Part shown: positions 17,438 to 24,904 of the stretch, in pieces
Numbering within the stretch: the stretch's first letter is position 1
How the letters are laid out: each line of letters opens with the position of its first letter
Source of the DNA: CAZTTH01 sp964615975
GTDB lineage: Bacteria; Verrucomicrobiota; Lentisphaeria; JABSQK01; JAJFLO01
Direction of reading: 5' to 3'
NCBI GenBank assembly: GCA_964615975.1
Contig: CAZTTH010000027.1
Location: 1 to 46,350 of the forward strand
Length of the DNA stretch: 46,350 nt
Program-made: the position numbers and the translations under genes
Notes under the pieces: model-generated
What the model saw: the letters and a program-made list of their open reading frames with translations, nothing else
What the model was told of the DNA's origin: nothing
Database searches by the model: none

Positions 17438-18487
17438 ATGGAAAGACAATACATACAAGAACACATAAAAAAATTAGCAACTCTCGATGACCACGAAAGT
17501 CCCGTAATTTCATGTTATCTGAACCTGGAAAATGATCGCAATCAATACAAACTCTACTTGAAGGAACGGATTCGCTTTGTAACCAGCAGCTTGAGAAAAA
17601 GTGAACTGGCTGAATTCAATAAGGCGATGGCAAAAATTACCGCCTTTATGGACAACAAATTAAACGCCAAGACCAGAGGAGTTGCACTATTTGTCCGTGC
17701 CGGAAAAAATCCTTTTTTCCTGCCGCTCCAGTTTTTTGTTCCTCTGCCTAATTGGTTTGCGCTGGATCGAACCCCCAATATATATCACCTGGTTGAGCTC
17801 AAAGACACCTATCATCGTTATGTGGTTGTCATTACCACATTGGAGAACATTCGCATCCTGGGGATCAATTGCGGCGCTGTAACCGAGACCCTCTGGTCGG
17901 AACATCCGGAATTAAGAAATCGGATTGGCCGGGAATGGACGAAAGAGCATTATGCAAGCAAGCGCCAGGGCAAAGACGATCGTTTTATGGAAGAAAAAAT
18001 TGACCTGCTAAAAAAACTCATGAAAGAAGGCGGATATGGTCATTTGATCCTTGCGGGCAATCCGACCCTTTGCGCGCAAATGAAAAAGGCGTTGCCCAAA
18101 TCCCTCAGCAGTAAATTAATCAGCAGTGTAAATGTCTCTGTCAGTGACAAACTTGACAATATTGTTCAGGCCACAATTCCGCTTTTTATGGATCAGGAAG
18201 AAATGGAATCAAGATCAACTGTGGAGAAGCTCAAGCGAAGTATTTATACCAACGGACTGGCAGTCGTTGGTGCAGAATCAAGTATTCAAGCCCTGGAAAA
18301 TGATCAAGTTGATACCCTGATCATCGCCCAGGAATTTGATGATTCAGTTACCAGAGAAAAACTGGTGAAATTGGCGGTAAATAATAATTCCGCCATTGAG
18401 ACAGTTAAAGATAGCTACATTCTTAATCAATATGGCGGCGTCGGGTGTCTGTTGCGATACCTGCGCCCGGATCAATATCGGATTTAA
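17438..18487 (+). CDS. Archaeo-eukaryotic release factor-like protein (baeRF family)
   Basis: The 349-residue soluble protein resembles the bacterial eRF1-like (baeRF) proteins. Its N-terminal part has SPVISCYLNLENDR, the middle has the LKDTYHRYVVVITTLENIRILGI strand pattern, followed by REWTKEHYASKRQGKD and the GYGHLILAGNP segment typical of the eRF1 domain-2-like fold. The C-terminal third resembles an L7Ae/eRF1 domain-3 Rossmann-like fold (ENDQVDTLIIAQ, then SYILNQYGGVGCLLRY). Such proteins are thought to act on ribosomes, but no member's bacterial role is settled, and I see no GGQ-type hydrolysis motif. It stands alone, followed by the convergent stress-protein region. Confidence 0.65.
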   Translation: MERQYIQEHIKKLATLDDHESPVISCYLNLENDRNQYKLYLKERIRFVTSSLRKSELAEFNKAMAKITAFMDNKLNAKTRGVALFVRAGKNPFFLPLQFFVPLPNWFALDRTPNIYHLVELKDTYHRYVVVITTLENIRILGINCGAVTETLWSEHPELRNRIGREWTKEHYASKRQGKDDRFMEEKIDLLKKLMKEGGYGHLILAGNPTLCAQMKKALPKSLSSKLISSVNVSVSDKLDNIVQATIPLFMDQEEMESRSTVEKLKRSIYTNGLAVVGAESSIQALENDQVDTLIIAQEFDDSVTREKLVKLAVNNNSAIETVKDSYILNQYGGVGCLLRYLRPDQYRI

Positions 18488-18562
18488 CCAGACCCATGCT
18501 CTTTTTACCCCAAACTCACCCTGAAAAGTCATTGCGTCATGAGGATGCTGAAACGCCACGAA

Positions 18563-19277
18563 TCAATTCTCGGGCGCCGGCTTGCCGGCGGGCAATGATT
18601 GTAGCTGCTCACATAACCTGTGAACCGCCTCTTTTGCCGCATCCATGAAGGGCATGAGAATCAGGTCGCTGCCCGCATTCTTTAATCTTATTGCATCCCG
18701 ATCCAGATACGCGGTCGTGGTAATCAATCCTGAATAGTCATGGCGTGAAAGCGCGTGCAGCAGGGCTAGGTTCACCGTCAGCTCTGACAATGAACTGACG
18801 AATCCACGGACCTGGGACAAGGGCAGCGTTGAGACAAATTCAGAATCTACTGCGTCGCCATACACAACCGTTCGGCCTGACTCGCGCCGACGGCTTACCA
18901 GTTCAGAGTCAAAATCCACCCCCAACACACGCAGGTCCTGCCGGGTCTATTCACGTGAACTATGATTTCCATACCGCCCCAAACCAAACAGGATCACAGC
19001 GAAATCATGCGGCAATTCGCCGGTTGCTTCCATGGCCGCCTCACGATCGGGATTTTTTCTCGCGAAAACCCACCGTGAATAACAACACGACAATACCAGT
19101 CTTGGCCAGGAGATCGATCTCACTACCGATCGTGACCCATTGAAGTCCCGCGGGTCCAACCAAGATGCCGACGGCAATGAAAGTCACAATCAGGGGTTGT
19201 TTCAGCTACTGGGCGATCAGTCCCAAAACGGCGGCAGCCGTCAGGGGCAAGGCTAATTCGTAAAAGATATTTTTCAC
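18563..19277 (-). pseudogene. Decayed Kef-type (CPA2) antiporter with TrkA-N domain
   Basis: Minus-strand reading from GTG 19277 gives a good antiporter N-terminus: IFYELALPLTAAAVLGLIAQ, then an in-frame TAG where Arg is expected, then LKQPLIVTFIAVGILVGPAGL and EIDLLAKTGIVVLLFTVGF. A frameshift near 19070 then leads straight into a C-terminal RCK domain (DFAVILFGLGRYG), another in-frame TAG at about 18950, and LRVLGVDFDSELVSRR continuing to the TGA at 18563. About 300 residues of central membrane domain are absent. Two nonsense codons, a frameshift and a large deletion make this a clear pseudogene. It starts 25 nt after the universal stress protein stop, matching the common usp-kef operon arrangement. 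Confidence 0.85.
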
Positions 19278-19301
19278 TGGCTTGACCGCAGATTATTGGT
19301 T

Positions 19302-20228
19302 TCACGCAAGCTTCACCGGAGAGACAAACCCATCCGGTTTTACCGTGAGTACTGAACAATCGATCTCGTCCAATATCTTTTCGGCAGTATTGCCGATAAA
19401 AAAACCAGGTATGCCAGTGCGACAGACCGTTCCCATCAATAGCAAATCGATTTTCTTGGTTTTCGCGATCCGGGGAATCAACCAGTCCGCATTCCCTTTG
19501 TTCATGTGGATGCTGGCAGGATAGCTCATGTGTTTCGCAAGCAAATCGTCCAACATTTTTTGATGACGGTTCTTTTCCTGGCTCACACAATCGTTTATCT
19601 CCGCTTCGCTATATAATCCCCGGCTGCGCAATAACGGTTCGGCAAGCAGTGTCCAGGCATGAGCGATATGTAACCTGGCGTTCTCCTGCGCGGCCAGCGA
19701 TGAAGCAAGTTCCACAATTTTCACATTCAGTGAATCGCGCACTTGATCGGTTGGATCGGGATCAACCGCGGCTAAAATCTGTTTGAAATGCTTTCGTCGA
19801 GTCGGTTTCATGACCCACACCGGACAAGGGCATTTGCGCATCAGATGCTGCGAGGTGCTGCCGAACAATCGTTCCTTCAAACCTCCCTTTCCTTCGGCAG
19901 TCATCATAACCAAATCGTGCTTGTTCGCTATCACTTCCCGGATGATTTCCAGAAATTGTGTCCCGACAAGCACTTTCGCGGTTACATTCACCCCGTCAGT
20001 TTTAAGTGGCGCGATGAACTTATTCAGCCGGGATTTAATTTCGGAGATTGCCAGTTTCTGCAAGTCGAGCGGGGTATCACCCAACGTATGCTGCCACACT
20101 TCGGGCATTTTTTTTATGACCTGAACCACCGTCAGACGGGCTTGATTATTAACTGCCAATTCGGCAGCCCGGGTCAGAGTTGCTTGGTCACATTCGAAAC
20201 GCAAGAGGATGTTTTTGAACTGTTTCAT
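19302..20228 (-). CDS. Tandem universal stress protein (UspE-like)
   Basis: The 308-residue protein has two Usp domains (about 1-145 and 150-300), each with the alpha/beta nucleotide-binding fold. The signature G-x2-G-x9-G-(S/T) is degenerate in both: the first domain has TAEGKGGLKERLFGST with Thr in place of the first Gly, and the second has GTVCRTGIPGFFIGNT with Cys in place of the second. ATP binding may therefore be weak. An AAGGA site (20242-20238 on the minus strand) lies 9 nt before the ATG. Its former operon partner, a Kef-type antiporter, is now a pseudogene, so this protein has probably lost its original target or acts elsewhere. Confidence 0.88.
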   Translation of the reverse strand: MKQFKNILLRFECDQATLTRAAELAVNNQARLTVVQVIKKMPEVWQHTLGDTPLDLQKLAISEIKSRLNKFIAPLKTDGVNVTAKVLVGTQFLEIIREVIANKHDLVMMTAEGKGGLKERLFGSTSQHLMRKCPCPVWVMKPTRRKHFKQILAAVDPDPTDQVRDSLNVKIVELASSLAAQENARLHIAHAWTLLAEPLLRSRGLYSEAEINDCVSQEKNRHQKMLDDLLAKHMSYPASIHMNKGNADWLIPRIAKTKKIDLLLMGTVCRTGIPGFFIGNTAEKILDEIDCSVLTVKPDGFVSPVKLA

Positions 20229-20493
20229 CGGTTATGTCCTTTCCCTGCCAGAACTGTGTCTGGATGAATTTGTGTATGTGATATTTCTACGATAGGTGGG
20301 GGAATGTTCTTAACAAGCGGCATTGACATAATTTCTGCGATCAAATGGCAATGCCAGTGTCTCTCCATGTGTATCAATTGGTGTGCGGCCTCTTACCGGT
20401 GATTAAGAGAAATTGTTCTGACATGAGAAAAGACAAACATAATTCGAATTTATGATTTACTGGTAAATATTTGCACGTATGGTTTCACTCTGC
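20229..20493. other. Divergent intergenic region
   Basis: About 265 bp between the minus-strand usp and the plus-strand beta-barrel gene. It is AT-rich toward the right end. No gene and no clear operator seen; the usp ribosome-binding site is at its left end. Confidence 0.5.
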
Positions 20494-20522
20494 TTGACAT
20501 AATAAATGCGATTGAGTTTAAT
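20494..20522 (+). promoter_or_regulatory. Strong sigma70-type promoter before the envelope/metal cluster
   Basis: TTGACA (20494-20499), exactly 17 nt, then TTTAAT (20517-20522). Transcription would start near 20529, placing GGAG (20530-20533) at the very 5' end of the mRNA just before the start codons. The close fit to consensus makes this the best promoter in the window. Confidence 0.6.
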
Positions 20523-20536
20523 AATTAGTGGAGATC

Positions 20537-21193
20537 ATGATGGTTGTGAAATCGTGGATTGTTGTTCTGTCAATGATTTTGGCGTTTTCCACCAGGTCGT
20601 GGGCACATCCCGTGGCGTTTACCGCAGCCACGCAAATCCAGGTAACATCGTCGAGCGACATGGCACAATTAGAAGCCTATTACACCTACAAACCGGCCAT
20701 GGCGCTGGGGGTAAATATCGAATGGATGAATTATGAAAGCGACAAGGGCGGTGGCGAACGCTGGCTGTATGGCATTCAACATAATTGGTTGTTAAAACGC
20801 TGGAATCTGGAGAATGCCCAAGGGAATATTTATGCGGGCATTGGCGGTGGCGTGACGGATTATTCCAAGGAGGAAAACAGCGATGCTTTTGGTCGCGCGA
20901 TTTTGCAGATGGACTATGAAACCCGGCGAATTTATACGGCCTTCAAAGAAACCTTGGATACCGGCAGTGATTTTACCCATGCCAACAGCACCCTTTCCCT
21001 GGGAGTGGCGCCTTATTTACATGATTTTGGCAAACTGGCAACCTGGGTGATTGTTGATTTCAACTATGTCACAGAGTTTGACGATCACGTCCGGGTGATA
21101 CCAAAACTGAGATTTTTTACCAAATCCTGGTACCTCGAGGTTGGAATGAGTGTCGAAGGTGAACATCATTTCAGTCTGATGCATCATTTTTAA
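20537..21193 (+). CDS. Small exported protein, probable outer-membrane beta-barrel
   Basis: About 218 residues. A signal peptide (MVVKSWIVVLSMILAFSTRSWA, cleavage before HPV) is followed by about 190 residues with alternating polar/aromatic strands and many Tyr, Trp and Gly, ending in a terminal aromatic Phe (HHFSLMHHF). That is the look of an 8-10-strand outer-membrane barrel. I do not recognise a named family. GTG 20528 is in frame, but GGAG at 20530-20533 favours ATG 20537 or 20540. It is first in a series of envelope and metal-related genes. The several His near the C-terminus (GEHHF, LMHHF) could bind metal, which is speculation. Confidence 0.6.
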   Translation: MMVVKSWIVVLSMILAFSTRSWAHPVAFTAATQIQVTSSSDMAQLEAYYTYKPAMALGVNIEWMNYESDKGGGERWLYGIQHNWLLKRWNLENAQGNIYAGIGGGVTDYSKEENSDAFGRAILQMDYETRRIYTAFKETLDTGSDFTHANSTLSLGVAPYLHDFGKLATWVIVDFNYVTEFDDHVRVIPKLRFFTKSWYLEVGMSVEGEHHFSLMHHF

Positions 21194-21196
21194 CGT

Positions 21197-21215
21197 CTCA
21201 ATCACGATGATTGAG
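21197..21215. terminator. 8-bp-stem hairpin after the barrel gene
   Basis: Perfect inverted repeat CTCAATCA-CGA-TGATTGAG beginning 3 nt after the stop codon. No T-run follows, so it may be a processing or stabilising stem more than a full terminator. Confidence 0.4.
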
Positions 21216-21343
21216 AGCAACGGTTTAGATTGTTGAGGCTTTAGGCTGTGAGAAATTACCTTTCAACCTGAACCAAACACCCGGCATCAATTCTTTCCGC
21301 TAAACGGGCTGAATCGTTGTCACCATTCACCTGAGACTTTACA

Positions 21344-22501
21344 ATGATGATTGAATTTAAGGTTATGAAATCGTCGAACATCATGGCGCCCTTATTGGCA
21401 ATGATGTTGAATCTCCACCAGCTATACGCCTTTACAGCGGAGAAAACCTTGATCGCCGAAGTCTATGGAATCGTGTGCGCTTTCTGTGTTAAGGGAGTGG
21501 AAAAACGATTTGAAAAGTTAGGCAAAACCGATGCGGTTTTTATTTCGCTTGAACACAAAAGGGTTCTGGTCGCGGAAAAAGCTGGCGTCACCATCAGTGA
21601 ATCTGAATTCACCGACGCCATCAAGGAGGCAGGATTCAAATTGGTCCGCATTGAGCGTTCAACTCGTCCATTTGCCGCGGTCAAAAATGAACTGGCTGCC
21701 GATAATGCGGGCAAATCAAGCTCAAACCCTAACGTGCCGGCAGCGTCCCCCATACACGACCCGGATGATGGTGCAATGATTTCAGGGGATCCCGCCAAAG
21801 ATGCCCACATCCCTTTCTCCAAGACACCATCCCCACCCCCTGCCGTCGCAGTGCCAACACCACCATCCCGCGCTGTAACCATTGGAAGTCACCGGGCTCA
21901 TTCCAATGCCGCCGAACCCCAGTTTGAGATTCCATCTTTAGCCGCTTCATTTTCGGGATTGCTTATCGATGATTTTGGTTTGGAAGTTGAAAAAAACGCA
22001 TTGGGGCTGATCTCCGGGGTCTTCCAACGGTCGCCTTCATCGATTATGGCCAGTATCATCAGAGTGGAGAACCGTGGACAAAATTCCCATGCATTAAAAT
22101 TGGATTATGATAAAAAAAACCATCTGCGCGGCGCCACCGGCGGCTGGTGCGGTTATTACACGCATCTTCGCGATATCAAGACCGCGAAGTACTTTGATGG
22201 GAATCCGTATGAATACCTGACTTTTTGGGTTAAAGGCGACCGGGGCGGAGAAAATTTCATCCTCCAAATTTCCGATAAAAATCGGAACCAGTCTGGTGAA
22301 CCGGCAAACTTCGCGCCGGTGACTACCTATATCTCCAGCGGACGGCTGACCACACATTGGCAAAGGGCGACTGTGCCGTTGAAATCAGTGAACCTGGATT
22401 GGGGCAATCTCGAATCTCTGATGATCAATTTCGATTCTTCGTGCTTCCCCAATGGCGAAAGCGCCGGGACCATCTACCTGATGTACTTGGCATTTGAATA
22501 A
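21344..22501 (+). CDS. Secreted HMA metal-binding domain fused to CBM11/CIA30-like domain
   Basis: 385 residues. A hydrophobic signal region (about 8-30, SNIMAPLLAMMLNLHQLYAF) precedes a heavy-metal-associated ferredoxin-like domain (about 33-105) whose metal loop reads GIVCAFCVKGVEKRF, a CxxC with the Met of the usual GMTC replaced. A proline/serine-rich linker (about 110-205, with TPSPPPAVAVPTPP) leads to a C-terminal beta-sandwich (about 208-385) with LLIDDFG, YLTFWVKGDRGGENFILQI and IYLMYLAFE strands, like the CBM11/CIA30 galactose-binding fold. Exported Cu- or Hg-binding HMA domains are known, but joined to this sandwich the protein looks unusual. Start could be ATG 21344 or 21365. It follows the barrel gene by 150 bp. 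Confidence 0.7.
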   Translation: MMIEFKVMKSSNIMAPLLAMMLNLHQLYAFTAEKTLIAEVYGIVCAFCVKGVEKRFEKLGKTDAVFISLEHKRVLVAEKAGVTISESEFTDAIKEAGFKLVRIERSTRPFAAVKNELAADNAGKSSSNPNVPAASPIHDPDDGAMISGDPAKDAHIPFSKTPSPPPAVAVPTPPSRAVTIGSHRAHSNAAEPQFEIPSLAASFSGLLIDDFGLEVEKNALGLISGVFQRSPSSIMASIIRVENRGQNSHALKLDYDKKNHLRGATGGWCGYYTHLRDIKTAKYFDGNPYEYLTFWVKGDRGGENFILQISDKNRNQSGEPANFAPVTTYISSGRLTTHWQRATVPLKSVNLDWGNLESLMINFDSSCFPNGESAGTIYLMYLAFE

Positions 22502-22682
22502 GCGATCATGACCCGGTCTGAAAGTTGACGATGATAATTGACTTGATCCATCCCCGATTTTGCTGCTGCGCGGATTTAACGAATCGAATCTCCACCCTTG
22601 CGCATGTATGGTACCGGATAATCAATCCAGTTTTTTTTAGATTCATTAAGGTCAAAGCCATGAACTTCAATGCAATGAACTC

Positions 22683-23633
22683 TTGAACAGAGTGTCAACC
22701 GACTCTACTAGTAGCAACCATTATCCTATGCATACGAAAACCACAACCGACACGAAATTCCCGCTCATCATCTCACTGCTCATTCTCGGATTAGTGACAC
22801 TGACCATGATGATGTATCAATTGCGCCTCACCGAAGTAGCGGTGGTGACCACCCTGGGAAAACCCAAAGTAATCACGGAGCCGGGATTGCATGCACGACT
22901 CCCCTGGCCGTTGCAAAAAATTGTCCGATTCGATCGCCGCAATCAATTGCTCAACGGCAGCGCCCGCGAGATCATCACCCAGGATAACATCAATCTCATC
23001 GTGGAAAATTTTACCCTCTGGAAAATCGCCGATCCTCTGCTCTTTTATAACAGCATCGGCAGTATTTACGAAGCGGAAGGCATTCTCAAAAATTTGATCG
23101 ACAGCAAACAGGAATCCATTGTTCGAGCGCATCCACTCAGTGATTTTATCGCTTATGGCAACCAGGTTTCGCGACTGAGTGAAATCGAAAGTGAAATCCT
23201 CAGTCAGGCAACCGATCAGGCAGGCAAAACCTATGGCATCGCCATCGAGTTTGTCGGTTTTTCCCGCTTGAGTCTGCCCGAGGCTAATACCGCCAGCGTC
23301 ATCGAGCGCATGAAACAGGAGCAGGCGAAACTGGCGGCGGGAATCCGTTCGGAAGCTGAGAAAGAAGCGAAAATAATCAAGGACAATGCTGAAAGCCAAC
23401 GGCAGCAAAAACTGGCACAGGCCGAAGCGGAAGCAAAACGCATTCGCGGGGAAGCCTTGATCAAAGCTGCCGAGCAATATGACAAGTTCAATGAAGATCT
23501 GGATTTCGCCATTTTTCTCCGCAAACTGGACGCGCTCGAAGAAACCATGAAAACCAAAACTACTGTCATTCTCGATCCCCAGGTGCCGCCCTTCGATCTC
23601 TTGCAATCCGAACCATCCCATAAGGATCACTAG
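22683..23633 (+). CDS. SPFH/prohibitin-domain membrane protein, HflC-like
   Basis: 316 residues from TTG 22683; ATG 22728 is an equally likely start giving 301. One membrane helix (about 27-45) is followed by an SPFH domain: TEVAVVTTLGKPKVITEPGLHARLPWPLQKIVRFDRR, and RAHPLSDFI. A long charged helix (about 205-265, EAEKEAKIIKDNAESQRQQ) ends in DFAIFLRKLDALEETM, which is typical of HflC. HflC with HflK forms a large cage on the periplasmic face around FtsH. No ftsH is here, and the gene order is C-type before K-type, opposite to enterobacteria. It lies 188 bp before its partner. Confidence 0.82.
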   Translation: MNRVSTDSTSSNHYPMHTKTTTDTKFPLIISLLILGLVTLTMMMYQLRLTEVAVVTTLGKPKVITEPGLHARLPWPLQKIVRFDRRNQLLNGSAREIITQDNINLIVENFTLWKIADPLLFYNSIGSIYEAEGILKNLIDSKQESIVRAHPLSDFIAYGNQVSRLSEIESEILSQATDQAGKTYGIAIEFVGFSRLSLPEANTASVIERMKQEQAKLAAGIRSEAEKEAKIIKDNAESQRQQKLAQAEAEAKRIRGEALIKAAEQYDKFNEDLDFAIFLRKLDALEETMKTKTTVILDPQVPPFDLLQSEPSHKDH

Positions 23634-23821
23634 GTTCAATCCGCGTATAAACGCCAATCGGCGCGAATATGAACATTGCAATCATCAAACCAATAGGGGA
23701 GAGATTAGTTTGAATGAAATTGTTAAGGGTATCGTTATTCATCAAGAGCGATCATGGTAAATGCTTGGTGCGGGAAAATTTTTCGTGTTCATTCGTCTCC
23801 ATTCACGGTTAAAATCACCTT

Positions 23822-24904
23822 ATGAATCAATCTCAAGACCAACTCAATCACTCACGACCAAGCGTGGGCATGCATGCCGTCTTCGAAGCGTTTCAGGTTC
23901 TGCTCTTGATCTTCAAGGTGGCTGCAATCCTCCTGCTCGCTGGATTTTGCCTGAGCGGGATTCGCAATAACGAACAATATGAAAAGGCATTGATCCTGCA
24001 GTTCGGCCAGGTAAAAATTGATCGCATCAAGGAGGCCCCCGGATTGGTCCTGGCATTGCCCTATCCGATCAATGAAATTATCAAGATTCCCGCCAAACGA
24101 ACGCAATCTCTGACTCTCAATACTTTTTGGTATGGATTGACTGACGAAGAAAAAAAGACTGGCGTCCGCAGTGTCGATCTCCCCCCCGGGCTGACCCCCG
24201 GAGTCGATGGATATTTGTTGACCACAGACCGCCATATCGTTCATGCCCAAGGTGTGCTCAAATATCGCATTACCGATCCGATTCACTATGCCTTTTCCCA
24301 CCATCACTATGAAGACACACTCCGAGCGCTGGTCAATAATGTCATCCTGAAGGTGGTGGCAGCGACGTCTCTGGAAGACACCCTGTTTAATAAAAACCGG
24401 TTGAGCGCGACGATTACCGAACAACTACAAAAACAACTCGATCAGGCGCAAATGGGGGTGACGATCGACCCCCTCGACCTTCAAATCACCTGGCCGCGCC
24501 ATCTCATTCCGATTGCCAATGATGTCATCACCGCACGACAGCAATACCAGCAGGAGCTGAGTCGCGCCCACCACTTTGCCAACAACCTGGAAAACGAAAC
24601 CACCAGCAGCGCCAGCCAGGTCATTCTCAAGGCACGCGATTGGGCAACCCGCAAGATCAGCCGGGTTGAAAGCGATGGCAATACCTTTAAGAAATTGTAT
24701 CCGCTCTATAAACAAAATCCTGAGGTGATCAAACAAACTCTGTTTCAAGACCGCATGCGTCAGATCATGGCCAATGTCGATGAAATCTTCATGGTTAATG
24801 ATCGGGAAGATCAAGAAATCCGTCTGAATCTTTCCCGGCTGGATAAAAATCGAACTCCCCAGAAAGAAACCCCAGGGAAGACAGCGAATGAATCACAAAA
24901 ATAA
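23822..24904 (+). CDS. SPFH/prohibitin-domain membrane protein, HflK-like
   Basis: 360 residues with one membrane helix (about 27-46) and an SPFH domain: QYEKALILQFGQVKIDRIKE, TTDRHIVHAQGVLKYRITDP and LRALVNNVILKVVAATS. The pattern 'R..V...A...L..TLF' followed by a helical C-terminus, here FKKLYPLYKQNPEVIKQTLF, is HflK-like. Compared with E. coli HflK it lacks the glycine-rich N-terminus and carries an insert with VDLPPGLTPGVDGYLL. The last 17 nt overlap the P-type ATPase gene, so the two are translationally coupled. This suggests that the SPFH pair serves the ATPase rather than, or besides, FtsH. Confidence 0.8.
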   Translation: MNQSQDQLNHSRPSVGMHAVFEAFQVLLLIFKVAAILLLAGFCLSGIRNNEQYEKALILQFGQVKIDRIKEAPGLVLALPYPINEIIKIPAKRTQSLTLNTFWYGLTDEEKKTGVRSVDLPPGLTPGVDGYLLTTDRHIVHAQGVLKYRITDPIHYAFSHHHYEDTLRALVNNVILKVVAATSLEDTLFNKNRLSATITEQLQKQLDQAQMGVTIDPLDLQITWPRHLIPIANDVITARQQYQQELSRAHHFANNLENETTSSASQVILKARDWATRKISRVESDGNTFKKLYPLYKQNPEVIKQTLFQDRMRQIMANVDEIFMVNDREDQEIRLNLSRLDKNRTPQKETPGKTANESQK

